DNA from: an uncultured Alphaproteobacteria bacterium
GTDB taxonomy: Bacteria > Pseudomonadota > Alphaproteobacteria > HIMB59 > GCA-002718135
DNA: 64,000 nucleotides
Direction: 5' to 3'
Assembly: GCA_902590695.1 (NCBI GenBank)
Contig: CACIXR010000005.1
Location: 1 to 64,000 of the forward strand
The notes under the pieces are model-generated. The model worked only from the letters and a program-made list of their open reading frames with translations, was not told the origin of the DNA and did no database searches. This document shows, one piece after another, positions 8,890 through 17,740 of the stretch. Position 1 is the first letter of the stretch, and every line of letters begins with the position of its first letter. The translations under genes and the position numbers were made by a program.

Positions 8890-10320
8890 ATGATTGATAA
8901 ACGTAAATTTTATATAAATGGCACTTGGGTAGATCCAATTACAAAGAATGATTTTGATGTTATAGATCCCTCCAACGAACAATCATATGCTTGCATTTCA
9001 TTGGGATCTAAAAAAGATGTTGATCTGGCTGTAAGTGCAGCAAAGAAGGCATTAGTTACATGGAGTCAAATAGATAAAATTGAAAAAATTAATTTATTAG
9101 AAAATTTATTGATGATTTATAAAAGTAGATGGGATGAAATCACCCAAACTATGTCTAAAGAAATGGGTGCTCCTTTAGATTGGTCTTCCTCAGCACAAAC
9201 TTCTTCTGGGGAAGATCATATTAAAGATTTTATTTTAAGATTGAAGAATTTTAAATTCGAAACTAAATTTAATAATGTTTCTAATAATTATATTGTCTAT
9301 GAGCCTATTGGAGTATGTGGACTTATTACTCCATGGAACTGGCCAATTAATCAAATTACTTTAAAAGTAATTCCAGCCTTAGCTGTTGGCTGCACAATGA
9401 TTTTAAAGCCCTCCGAAATTGCTCCATTATCAGGAATGCTCTTTGCTGAAATTATTCATGAAGCTGGATTTCCTGAAGGTGTTTTTAATTTAATAAATGG
9501 AGATGGCGCCGGCGTAGGTACTGATTTGTCAACACATAGTGATATTGATATGATTTCTTTTACTGGATCAACAAGAGCGGGAAAACTTATTTCCAAAAAT
9601 GCTGCAGATACAATAAAAAGAGTATGTTTAGAATTAGGCGGTAAAGGAGGTAATATTATTTTTAGTGACTCACACCCAGATGCAGTTAGAGATGGTGTTA
9701 GGAACATAATGAGTAACTCTGGTCAATCTTGTGATGCCCCAACTAGAATGCTAGTTGAAAGATCAATTTATAAAAGAGCAATAGTAGAAGCTGCAGATGA
9801 AGCAAATAAAATAAAAGTTGATATAGCTTTAAAACATGGAAATCATATTGGGCCAGTTATTTCGCAAATCCAGTATGATAAAATCATTGATCTGATAAGA
9901 AGTGGAATAAATGAAGGAGCCACATTAGTAGCAGGCGGTCCTGAAAAACCAAATGGTTTAGAAAAAGGTTACTTTGTAAAGCCAACAATTTTCACGGATG
10001 TAACAAATGATATGAGAATTGCAAAAGAAGAGATTTTTGGACCAGTACTGTCTATAATCCCCTTTGAAAATGAAGATGAAGCTGTATCAATTGTAAATGA
10101 TACATCCTATGGTTTAGGAAATTATGTTCAAACTCAAGATAAAGAAAAGGCAAAAAGAGTAGCAAGAAAATTTAGATCTGGAGGTGTCTACATAAATGGA
10201 AATAGTGCAGAACCAGGAACTCCTTTTGGGGGTTACAGACAATCTGGAAATGGAAGAGAAGGTGGCGATTGGGGTTTAGAAGAATATTTAGAAATTAAAA
10301 CTATCTGCGGATGGGAATGA
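8890..10320 (+). CDS. NAD(P)-dependent aldehyde dehydrogenase
   Basis: A 476-aa member of the classical ALDH family. GLITPWNWPINQITLKVIPALAVG is the oxyanion/Asn segment. SFTGSTRAGKLI is the NAD loop, LELGGKGGNIIF holds the general-base Glu, and NSGQSCDAPTRMLV the catalytic Cys. It ends with the conserved PFGGYRQSGNGREGG. It oxidises an aldehyde to an acid. It lies divergent from an aminotransferase and convergent with a gamma-butyrobetaine hydroxylase-like gene. Trimethylaminobutyraldehyde would fit that neighbour as a substrate, but this is a guess from context. Confidence 0.87.
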   Translation: MIDKRKFYINGTWVDPITKNDFDVIDPSNEQSYACISLGSKKDVDLAVSAAKKALVTWSQIDKIEKINLLENLLMIYKSRWDEITQTMSKEMGAPLDWSSSAQTSSGEDHIKDFILRLKNFKFETKFNNVSNNYIVYEPIGVCGLITPWNWPINQITLKVIPALAVGCTMILKPSEIAPLSGMLFAEIIHEAGFPEGVFNLINGDGAGVGTDLSTHSDIDMISFTGSTRAGKLISKNAADTIKRVCLELGGKGGNIIFSDSHPDAVRDGVRNIMSNSGQSCDAPTRMLVERSIYKRAIVEAADEANKIKVDIALKHGNHIGPVISQIQYDKIIDLIRSGINEGATLVAGGPEKPNGLEKGYFVKPTIFTDVTNDMRIAKEEIFGPVLSIIPFENEDEAVSIVNDTSYGLGNYVQTQDKEKAKRVARKFRSGGVYINGNSAEPGTPFGGYRQSGNGREGGDWGLEEYLEIKTICGWE

Positions 10321-10321
10321 T

Positions 10322-11461
10322 CTAAACTTTAATATTATTAAAATAATTTAATCTTCCTATTATTTCATCTCTTTCAATATAATATCCTTGAAGATGTCTA
10401 TTTCCAGAGTTTGGGTCAAATTCAGTCCTTCCATGTAATACTCTTCTGTTATTAAAACAAAATATATCACCTGCTTCTAATCTAAAATCAATTTTAAATT
10501 TTTTGTTTTGAAGTAGTGATGCAAAATATTGGTACGCTTCATAAAATTTTTTCATTTCTTTTGGATCAACATCGACTGCTCCCATTGCAGCCATACTAAA
10601 TCTAATATCATTGAAATCATTATCTTTTGTAAGTGTTATTATTGGTGAATGAAGAATTCTGATAGCTTTTTGAGTATAATCCGTATCTTTGAATTTAACG
10701 TAAGTTTTTGTTAAAATATTAAAAACATTTTTTTCATTTTTTTTTAAATAATTTGCAACTGCAAAACCATCAACAACAGATGATAAGCCGCCATTAGCTT
10801 CATTTACTAAGCAATGAAGAAACTGATAACCAGGAGCATATTCAAAATAAGGTAAGTCGGTATGATTTCTTAATGCATCTGCCGTATAAGCAGTGTTATT
10901 TGGCTTTGGAATGTTAATTACTTCAAATGGTGTACCAAAAAATGTTTCTCTATGATGACTTACTCTATTTAATATTTTGAATGCTGATTTTTTACTAGTT
11001 GGTGCATTTTTAATTAAAGCAAAACCATAGATATGAAGTAAATTTAGCCATTTGCTTAAATATTTATCATTTTTTATTACACTATTATGATCAACAATAA
11101 TTTTCTTTAAATTTTTTTTTAATTTACCATCCCAAAAAACATAAGGTGATTTATATTTTTGTTGATTTATTTCGGTATAACAATGATCTCTTAACCATTT
11201 TAAGTTGAATTTACTTGTATGATCACCTTCACTCCAATCAATATTGAGTTTATTTTTGTTAATTTTATAATTTTTAGGAAATATATTTTTACTTACAGTT
11301 AAAATATTAAATACTCTCATATTTGCAGTAGGATGTATTGCGGTTGGGCAATTATCTCTCAGCCACATAAAGTGGAATTTACTTTCAAAATTATCTTTCC
11401 ATACAATACTTAAGTGGTCATTCTTTTTTTCTAATTTTTTTACATGATATTTACTGCTCAT
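10322..11461 (-). CDS. Gamma-butyrobetaine hydroxylase-like (BBOX/TmpA family) Fe(II)/2-oxoglutarate dioxygenase
   Basis: A 379-aa protein close in length to human BBOX1. An N-terminal DUF971-like domain has FMWLRDNC, DWSEGDHTSKF and KWLRDHC. A TauD-type catalytic domain follows with HTDLPYFEYAPGYQFLHC (HxD iron ligands), VDGFAVANYL, the distal His in RRVLHGRTEF and Arg in GNRHLQGYY. The known reaction is gamma-butyrobetaine to L-carnitine; the related TmpA hydroxylates a trimethylaminoethylphosphonate. Of the BBOX zinc ligands, the first Cys (DNC) and the His (GDH) are kept, but the other two Cys positions read Thr and His. A carnitine-degrading set lies 25 kb away. Substrate choice between BBOX, TmpA and related amines is open. 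Confidence 0.83.
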   Translation of the reverse strand: MSSKYHVKKLEKKNDHLSIVWKDNFESKFHFMWLRDNCPTAIHPTANMRVFNILTVSKNIFPKNYKINKNKLNIDWSEGDHTSKFNLKWLRDHCYTEINQQKYKSPYVFWDGKLKKNLKKIIVDHNSVIKNDKYLSKWLNLLHIYGFALIKNAPTSKKSAFKILNRVSHHRETFFGTPFEVINIPKPNNTAYTADALRNHTDLPYFEYAPGYQFLHCLVNEANGGLSSVVDGFAVANYLKKNEKNVFNILTKTYVKFKDTDYTQKAIRILHSPIITLTKDNDFNDIRFSMAAMGAVDVDPKEMKKFYEAYQYFASLLQNKKFKIDFRLEAGDIFCFNNRRVLHGRTEFDPNSGNRHLQGYYIERDEIIGRLNYFNNIKV

Positions 11462-11511
11462 TTTGAAATATTTATATCTGAATAAATTATCTTAGTATAT
11501 TTAACAAATTA

Positions 11512-12372
11512 ATGAAATCGAAAAATAATAATCTCTTGGGAATTTCTTTCATGTTATTGTCCATGTTTTGTCTTAGTATAAATGATATTACATATAAATA
11601 TTTAAGTTTTCATTTTCCTGTATGGGAGTCAATATTCTTCAGAGCATTAAGTGGAAGTATCATTGCAACTTTTTTAGCAATGTATTTTGGATTTGATAAG
11701 TTAAAAACTAAAAAACCAGTTGGACATGCTATCCGAGCCCTTTCTGCTTCTGCTTGTGTTGTGTTCTATATTTACGGAATTAATCATTTAATGTTATCTG
11801 AAAACATTGCTATTGCACATTCTGCTCCCATTATTGCTGCTTTTCTTGCTGTACCAATACTTGGTGAGAGAATTGGGATTTTTAGAACAACTGCAATATT
11901 AATTGGTTTTATTGGTGTGTTAATTATTGTTAAGCCCGGTACTGACTTGTTTAAATTAGAAACACTCTATCCATTAATATCTGCAGCGTTTATGGCTTCT
12001 GTTTATTTGTCAACGAGGTCAGTAATGAGTACTGATTCTAGTGTTGCAATTGTTTTTTACTACTCTTTTGCATTATTAATTACGTCAATAATATTTTTTC
12101 CTGATAATTTTATCATGCCAAATGGAATTCAATTAATTTTTGCTATGAGTTTAGGTATGATGGGATCACTAGGACACTTATTTATGTCTCAGGCAGCTAA
12201 ATACGCAGATGTTGCAATTACTTCACCCTTTGAATACTCATCTTTTATATTTGTTGGAATTATGGGATATTTAATTTATTCAGAGGTTCCAACTTTAAGT
12301 ATTTATCTAGGGGGAACAATAATTATTAGTACTGGAATATTTATAGCTTACAGAGAAAGAAAAAATACCTAA
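11512..12372 (+). CDS. EamA/DMT-family transporter
   Basis: A 286-aa membrane protein with about ten hydrophobic segments in two EamA repeats. Seen features are MLSMFCLSINDITYKYLSFHFPVWESIFFRAL at the start, the SENIAIAHSAPIIAAFLAVPILGERIGIFR helix-loop of repeat 1, and AITSPFEYSSFIFVGIMGYLIYSEVPTLSIYLGG in repeat 2. The DMT superfamily mostly exports metabolites from the cytosol. It lies divergent (50 bases) from the hydroxylase gene and convergent with the MmgE/PrpD gene, so its substrate may be an intermediate of this catabolic block. Nothing in the sequence names it. Confidence 0.87.
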   Translation: MKSKNNNLLGISFMLLSMFCLSINDITYKYLSFHFPVWESIFFRALSGSIIATFLAMYFGFDKLKTKKPVGHAIRALSASACVVFYIYGINHLMLSENIAIAHSAPIIAAFLAVPILGERIGIFRTTAILIGFIGVLIIVKPGTDLFKLETLYPLISAAFMASVYLSTRSVMSTDSSVAIVFYYSFALLITSIIFFPDNFIMPNGIQLIFAMSLGMMGSLGHLFMSQAAKYADVAITSPFEYSSFIFVGIMGYLIYSEVPTLSIYLGGTIIISTGIFIAYRERKNT

Positions 12373-12373
12373 A

Positions 12374-13699
12374 TTAAAAAATTATTTCTTTTAAATTTTT
12401 CTTCTTATATTTTTGATTTCTTATTTTAATTAAAATGTTTTTTTTACCTCCACACATTAAAAATTTATTATCAATATCTTCATCTTTTAAAGGGTAATTT
12501 TTTCCTCCTTTAATATGTGATATTTTTTCAATCAACTTACTTCCATCATTCATTATTACTTTAATTATATCAGGATACTTAGGATCATAATCTTCAAAAT
12601 TATTTGGTACCTTGTAAGTGATTAGTTTAATTTTTTTAACCATATTTAAACTTTTTTTATTTTTGGAAATATTTAAGCTTTTTAAATCAAATTTACCATT
12701 AATGAGAGCAGTTGCTAAACAATAACTCAATGAAAATCTAGCTTCAGTAGAATTTTTAGGTATATGAAATTTTGATACTCTGAACCAAGGTTCTGGAAAC
12801 TGAATTGTAATAGATTTAATGTTTTTTTTTATAAAAATTTTTTTATTTAAAATTAATCCCCCCTGTATTATTCTTTGTGAATAACTACAAACTGGCCAAA
12901 ACTTAATAAAATTTGGAAACTTAATTATAGCATTTCCTAAATCTGATTTTTTAAAATTATTATTTAATTTTTTAGAAAATTTACTACCATACAATTCAAT
13001 AAATCCTCTCTCAATATTCCAAATATCTTGATTAGCTGTACCTCCATTTTTTGCAAGTAAGGCTGACTGTACACCTGCTTGAGATGCAAACCCTATATGA
13101 AAAGCTTTTATATCTGTGCCAAATTGCTGCTTTAAACCAGATGAAAAACTTGTTGCAATAGAAATTGCATTTGCCATTTGATCCGCACTTAGTTTTAACA
13201 CTTTAGATACTGCTGCTGCAGCTCCAATCACGCCTATTGTATTTGCTGAATGCCATCCTTTATAATAATGATCATAGCTAAGTGCTTGTCCTAATTTTAT
13301 TATTAATTCATATCCTACTGCCCATCCTTTATATGTTTCCTCAATTGAGATATTTTTCATTTGAGCGATAGATATAAGAGCTGAAAAAATTGGTGCGCTA
13401 GGATGAGATCCTGCTATGTATTCGTAATCATCAAAGTCTATAGACGCTGCTCTGACTCCATGTAAAAAACATGCAGCAGAAATAGATAATTTTTTTCCTC
13501 CTCCAAAAATTTTAATTTTTCCTGAATTATTACTTTCTAAACAGTATTTTAAGGCAACCTTTGATTGTTTTTCTTTAACACCCGATAATATACAAGCTAG
13601 AGTATCTATGAATGCATTTTCTGCTCTTTTATAAGTTACCTTATTGATATTAATTTTTTTTTGTGATGCCCAATTGCAAAATTTTTTATGAAAACTCAT
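12374..13699 (-). CDS. MmgE/PrpD-family protein (2-methylcitrate dehydratase / cis-aconitate decarboxylase fold)
   Basis: A 441-aa member of the MmgE/PrpD family. Typical stretches are NAFIDTLACILSGV near residue 28, HGVRAASIDFDDYEYIAGSHPSAPIFSAL, WHSANTIGVIGAAAAVSKVL, GTDIKAFHIGFASQAGVQSALLA and the KFWPVCSYSQR region. Members include 2-methylcitrate dehydratase, cis-aconitate (itaconate) decarboxylase and iminodisuccinate epimerase. No methylcitrate synthase or lyase is present. It overlaps the upstream hotdog dehydratase by 4 bases (ATGA), so the two are translated together. A pathway for an itaconate- or mesaconate-like C4/C5 acid is one reading. Confidence 0.82.
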   Translation of the reverse strand: MSFHKKFCNWASQKKININKVTYKRAENAFIDTLACILSGVKEKQSKVALKYCLESNNSGKIKIFGGGKKLSISAACFLHGVRAASIDFDDYEYIAGSHPSAPIFSALISIAQMKNISIEETYKGWAVGYELIIKLGQALSYDHYYKGWHSANTIGVIGAAAAVSKVLKLSADQMANAISIATSFSSGLKQQFGTDIKAFHIGFASQAGVQSALLAKNGGTANQDIWNIERGFIELYGSKFSKKLNNNFKKSDLGNAIIKFPNFIKFWPVCSYSQRIIQGGLILNKKIFIKKNIKSITIQFPEPWFRVSKFHIPKNSTEARFSLSYCLATALINGKFDLKSLNISKNKKSLNMVKKIKLITYKVPNNFEDYDPKYPDIIKVIMNDGSKLIEKISHIKGGKNYPLKDEDIDNKFLMCGGKKNILIKIRNQKYKKKNLKEIIF

Positions 13700-14514
13700 T
13701 TTTTATATTTTGCAATCATTGTAATTTCTTGTTTTTCATTAAGAATTCTTCCAATAATTTCATCATCTCGATTTTCACCAATTTCTACAAAGAAATTATT
13801 GTTATATACAAGAGGCGCTGTAGCTTTATATTCAAAAGAATTAAACTCAATCTCGTTTTTTCTTGCAAGATTTAAAAGATAAGTTACTTGAAGAGGCGCA
13901 TGGACTAATAATCCCATATGGCCCTCATATTTTTTTGTATAATCATTATCATAATGAATCTTATGTCCATTAAAAGTTAAAGCAGAATATCTAAATAGTA
14001 AAGTTGATGAGCTAAAAATTTCTACTTTATCAATTAACTTTAATTCATCTTTTATTTTAGGAGTAATGGAGTTTTTATTTATTTTTTCTCTATAAACAGC
14101 AGTTTGATCCTCTGATACTATTAATTTATTTTTATTTAAATATTTATGATTAATATTAACAAAACATAGATTGCCGGATCTACCTTTTTTAAATTCAATA
14201 CTTGAAATGGTTGAATTTTTTTTAATTTCAGATCCAATTTCAAATTCATGAAATATTTTTATTTTACCACCAGCCCACATTCTAATTTTATAAGGTAACT
14301 CAGGTAAGAAAATTCCTAATTTTGTATTTCCATCTTTATCTAGTTCGTTTATTGAAGCCACATCTGGGCATAAACATAAAAAAATTCCTTCAGGAACAGT
14401 TTGATCACTTAAACAGTTTTGATCGATTGTTTTTTTTAAATGATCAACTAATCGAGGAGTAATGATATCACATCTTGAAATTTTCTTTCCAATCCAATCT
14501 TTGTAATTATTCAT
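13696..14514 (-). CDS. Hotdog-fold acyl-CoA hydratase (mesaconyl-C4-CoA hydratase / HTD2-like)
   Basis: A 272-aa double-hotdog protein related to mesaconyl-C4-CoA hydratase and HTD2-type dehydratases. It begins YKDWIGKKISRCDIITPRLVDHLKKTID. The mid-region LPYKIRMWAGGKIKIFHEFEIGSEIK is the substrate-tunnel segment. The hydratase motif is LLFRYSALTFNGHKIHYDNDYTKKYEG (RYSALTxNxHRIHYD in the family), followed by GLLVHAPLQVTYLL. It adds water to, or removes it from, a short acyl-CoA. It lies upstream of and overlapping the MmgE/PrpD gene. The pair, plus the divergent GMC oxidoreductase, form a likely regulatory unit around 14515-14574. Confidence 0.82.
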   Translation of the reverse strand: MNNYKDWIGKKISRCDIITPRLVDHLKKTIDQNCLSDQTVPEGIFLCLCPDVASINELDKDGNTKLGIFLPELPYKIRMWAGGKIKIFHEFEIGSEIKKNSTISSIEFKKGRSGNLCFVNINHKYLNKNKLIVSEDQTAVYREKINKNSITPKIKDELKLIDKVEIFSSSTLLFRYSALTFNGHKIHYDNDYTKKYEGHMGLLVHAPLQVTYLLNLARKNEIEFNSFEYKATAPLVYNNNFFVEIGENRDDEIIGRILNEKQEITMIAKYKK

Positions 14515-14536
14515 ATTTAATTTACTCGAGTTTACT

Positions 14537-14564
14537 TATAAATTAATAATTAGTATAATTTATA
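14537..14564. promoter_or_regulatory. Inverted repeat in a divergent promoter region
   Basis: TATAAATTA at 14537-14545 is repeated in inverse (TAATTTATA) at 14556-14564 with a 10-base spacer. It lies in the 60-base gap between the divergent hotdog hydratase and GMC oxidoreductase genes. The position fits an operator for a dimeric regulator controlling both sides. Because it is made only of A and T in an A+T-rich genome, chance is a real alternative. Confidence 0.35.
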
Positions 14565-14574
14565 TTTTTAAAAA

Positions 14575-16230
14575 ATGAAAAAAACATTTGACTATATAAT
14601 AGCAGGAGGAGGTTCTGCTGGCTGTACATTAGCCTCAAGATTATCTGAAAATAAAGATATAAAGGTATTACTAATAGAAGCTGGGGGGTCAGGAAAAAGT
14701 TTATTCACTCAAATGCCCGGTGGTAACGGATACATTTTTGGAAACCCTAAATTTGATTGGGGTTTTGAGTCAATACCTCAGCCTTCTTTAAATAATAGAA
14801 AAATTTTATACCCTAGAGGTAAAGGGTTAGGAGGATCGTCTCTTTTAAATGGTATGATTTACATGAGAGGCGCTCCAGGTGATTTTAATCGGTGGAGACA
14901 AAAGGGATTGGAGGGTTGGTCATATAATGATGTATTGCCATATTTCAAAAAATCTGCTTCGGCTATTCATAGAGAAAAAAATGAACATCACTCACATTCA
15001 GGTCCTTTAAAACTTACACCAGCTGGTAATTACAATTCTATCGATAAAGCATTTATTGATGCATGTGTTGAAGCTGGGGCAGAAATTAATAATGATTTTT
15101 ATAATGGCAATCTAAATGGAGTAGGCCAATATGATGTTAAAGTATGGAAGGGAAAAAGACAATCATCTGCAGAAGCTTATTTGAAATTTAAACCTAACAA
15201 CTTAACAATTTATAAAAATACATCAGTAATAAAAATTTTAATTGAGAAAAATAAAGCTAAAGGATTACTTTTATCAAATGGTGAAGTTTATGCATCATCA
15301 GAGGTAATATTATCTTTAGGAGCATTCGGTAGTCCCAAATGTTTAATGTTGTCAGGAATTGGTCCAGAAGAACATTTAAAAGAAAAAAATATAGAATTAT
15401 TAATTAACTTACCTGGAGTAGGTGAAAACCTTCACGATCATCCTGTTATGCCAATGAATTGGACTTTTCAAAACAACAATTTAAGTTTCTCTAAATATCA
15501 AAGGATCGATAGAGCTATTGTTGTGGGATTAAAATATATTTTATTTAAACAAGGATTAGCTGCTGCTCCTTTTTGGTCAACAAATCTATTTCATGCAATA
15601 AGAGAAAAAGAAATGCCTGAAATACAAGTGTTCATGACACCTATGTGTTTCAAAGAAGAAAAAGATAACTGGTCTATGAGTTTAGATAATTTATTAAATT
15701 TTGGTTCATTATTTTTTTCTAGAGGTAAAAAAGCTTTTCCAGGATTACACTTTCAAATAAATTTACTAAGACCAAAGAGCACAGGAAGTGTAAAACTTAA
15801 AAGCTCAAATCCTAATGATGAACTTAATATAAATCCAAATTGGTTCATCGATCCATCTGATATGGAAGATATGATAGAAGGGATGAAGCATACAAGAGAA
15901 ATATTATCAAAACCCAGTTTAGCTAGAATTGTTTCCGAAGAATTACTTCCAGGAAAAAAAATCAAAAGTGACCAAGATTTAAAAGAGTCAGTTCGAAATC
16001 ATGTACAAACAGGGCATCATCCTGCATCTACTTGCGCAATGGGTTCAAGTAATAACAAAATGGCAGTACTTGATAATCAGCTTAAAGTTAGAGGAATAGA
16101 CAATCTGAGAGTAGTAGATGCATCTTCTTTCCCAGATATGATAAGTGGAAATATAAATGCATCTGTAATAATGTTAGCAGAAAAAGCATCAGATATGATA
16201 TTAAAAATTAATCAATCACAAATAAGTTGA
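14575..16230 (+). CDS. GMC-family FAD oxidoreductase (choline dehydrogenase-like)
   Basis: A 551-aa flavoprotein. YIIAGGGSAGCTLASRL is the FAD ADP-binding turn and ends in LLIEAGG. PRGKGLGGSSLLNGMIYMRG and DFNRW are GMC signature 1. SLGAFGSPKCLMLSGIGP is signature 2. The active-site His lies in QTGHHPASTCAMG, and the Asn of NINASVIMLAEKASDMI completes the pair. It oxidises a primary alcohol to an aldehyde and passes electrons to the membrane quinone pool. An aldehyde dehydrogenase follows after 30 bases, so the two may run alcohol to acid. Choline to betaine is possible, but the GMC family is broad. Confidence 0.88.
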   Translation: MKKTFDYIIAGGGSAGCTLASRLSENKDIKVLLIEAGGSGKSLFTQMPGGNGYIFGNPKFDWGFESIPQPSLNNRKILYPRGKGLGGSSLLNGMIYMRGAPGDFNRWRQKGLEGWSYNDVLPYFKKSASAIHREKNEHHSHSGPLKLTPAGNYNSIDKAFIDACVEAGAEINNDFYNGNLNGVGQYDVKVWKGKRQSSAEAYLKFKPNNLTIYKNTSVIKILIEKNKAKGLLLSNGEVYASSEVILSLGAFGSPKCLMLSGIGPEEHLKEKNIELLINLPGVGENLHDHPVMPMNWTFQNNNLSFSKYQRIDRAIVVGLKYILFKQGLAAAPFWSTNLFHAIREKEMPEIQVFMTPMCFKEEKDNWSMSLDNLLNFGSLFFSRGKKAFPGLHFQINLLRPKSTGSVKLKSSNPNDELNINPNWFIDPSDMEDMIEGMKHTREILSKPSLARIVSEELLPGKKIKSDQDLKESVRNHVQTGHHPASTCAMGSSNNKMAVLDNQLKVRGIDNLRVVDASSFPDMISGNINASVIMLAEKASDMILKINQSQIS

Positions 16231-16260
16231 CCAATGAAAATATTTAAGTTTAAATAAATT

Positions 16261-17733
16261 ATGTCTGAAATTCAAACCTACAAATTTTATGCAGGAAATA
16301 AATGGCATGACCCTTCTTCTGAAAAATATTTTGAAAGTGAGGATCCATCTATAGGAAAAGTATGGGCAAAGGTCCCCGACTGTAATGAAAAAGATATTAA
16401 TCTTGCAGTATCATCTGCTAAACGTGCTTATTATGATGGTCCATATGGTAAAATGCATCCATCAGAAAGAGGGAGAACATTAACTAGAATTGGAGATATT
16501 ATTGCTAAAAATGCAGAACGCATTGGGCAAATAGAAACTAAAGACAACGGTAAACTTCCAAAAAATATTACCCCTTCTTTGACTAGCTGGCAGACTGAGA
16601 GTTTTTATTATTATGCAGGTATGTGTGACAAGTATGAAGGTAGATTGATACCTTCAGAGGTTCCGAATATGCATAATTACTTAAAATGGGAACCATTTGG
16701 AGTTGTTGCACTTATTCTTCCTTGGAACTCACCAATTGGAACATTAATCTGGAAATTAGCGCCAGCAATAGCAGCAGGCAATACAGTTGTAATTAAACCT
16801 TCAGAAAGAGCATCATGCTCTACATTAGAGTTAATGAAAATTTTAGAAGAAGCTGATCTTCCAGAAGGTTTGATAAATGTTGTTACTGGTTTTGGTCCTA
16901 CCACTGGTGCACCTCTTATTGAACATCAAGATGTTAGGATGATAAGTTTTACAGGTGGAACAAAAGGGGGGAGTGCGGCAAGTTTAAGTGCATCCAAATA
17001 TGTTAAACCTATTATTATGGAGTTAGGGGGTAAATCACCACAAATTATATTTAAAGATGCTGATTTAACTTTATCAGTTAATGGAGTTGTTTCAGGAATC
17101 TTTCCAGTTTCAGGTCATAGCTGTATTTCAGGATCAAGAATATTAGTGCATAAAGATATAAAAGATAAATTTACTCATAATTTATTAGAAGTTGTTAAAA
17201 AAGCTAAAGTTGGTCACCCAAATGATACAGCAACACAAATAGGGCCTATAGCAAATAAAGAGCAATATGATTTTATTTTATCTAAGATAGAAGCGGCTGA
17301 AAAAAGAGGTTTAAAATTACTAATTGATGGAAGAAAAGAACAAAAATCTGAAGGGTACTATATTGGACCAACTATTTTTGATAATGTTCCAAATGAAGAT
17401 GATTTAGCTCAAAATGAAGTATTTGGACCTGTCGCCTCAATACAATCTTGGGATAATGAAGATGAAGTAATTAAAATTGCAAACGATACTATTTATGGAC
17501 TTGCAGCAGGTATTTGGACTAAGGATACTAATAAAGCTATACGTTTAGCAGATAAGATAGAAGCTGGAACTGTTTATATAAATAATTATTTTAATGCTTC
17601 TACTCAATCACCAGTTGGAGGCTTCAAGCAATCAGGATACGGTCGCGAAAATGGATGGGAGGGAATGCAAAGTTACATGCAGACAAAATCTACATGGTTA
17701 GCTACCAATCCATCTCAACCAAACCCATTTTAA
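16261..17733 (+). CDS. Aldehyde dehydrogenase
   Basis: A 490-aa ALDH. Seen are ALILPWNSPIGTLIWKLAPAIAAG, SFTGGTKGGSAA, the general-base Glu in MELGGKSPQIIF, the catalytic Cys in SGHSCISGSRILV, and the C-terminal PVGGFKQSGYGRENGWEG. Thirty bases separate it from the GMC oxidoreductase and no terminator is visible between them. The likely role is oxidation of the aldehyde formed by the GMC enzyme. By that analogy with BetA/BetB it could be betaine-aldehyde dehydrogenase-like, but the BetB-specific residues were not checked. The following gene is convergent, 7 bases away. Confidence 0.87.
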   Translation: MSEIQTYKFYAGNKWHDPSSEKYFESEDPSIGKVWAKVPDCNEKDINLAVSSAKRAYYDGPYGKMHPSERGRTLTRIGDIIAKNAERIGQIETKDNGKLPKNITPSLTSWQTESFYYYAGMCDKYEGRLIPSEVPNMHNYLKWEPFGVVALILPWNSPIGTLIWKLAPAIAAGNTVVIKPSERASCSTLELMKILEEADLPEGLINVVTGFGPTTGAPLIEHQDVRMISFTGGTKGGSAASLSASKYVKPIIMELGGKSPQIIFKDADLTLSVNGVVSGIFPVSGHSCISGSRILVHKDIKDKFTHNLLEVVKKAKVGHPNDTATQIGPIANKEQYDFILSKIEAAEKRGLKLLIDGRKEQKSEGYYIGPTIFDNVPNEDDLAQNEVFGPVASIQSWDNEDEVIKIANDTIYGLAAGIWTKDTNKAIRLADKIEAGTVYINNYFNASTQSPVGGFKQSGYGRENGWEGMQSYMQTKSTWLATNPSQPNPF

Positions 17734-17740
17734 GAAGTAA

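Noticed and set aside
13663-13882. Small plus-strand frames opposite the hotdog hydratase gene
   Set aside because: They are antisense shadows of clearly homologous minus-strand genes, with Phe/Ile/Ser-rich composition and no ribosome site.
12374-14514. 2-methylcitrate cycle locus
   Set aside because: Only a PrpD-family protein is present; methylcitrate synthase (PrpC) and methylisocitrate lyase (PrpB) are missing nearby.
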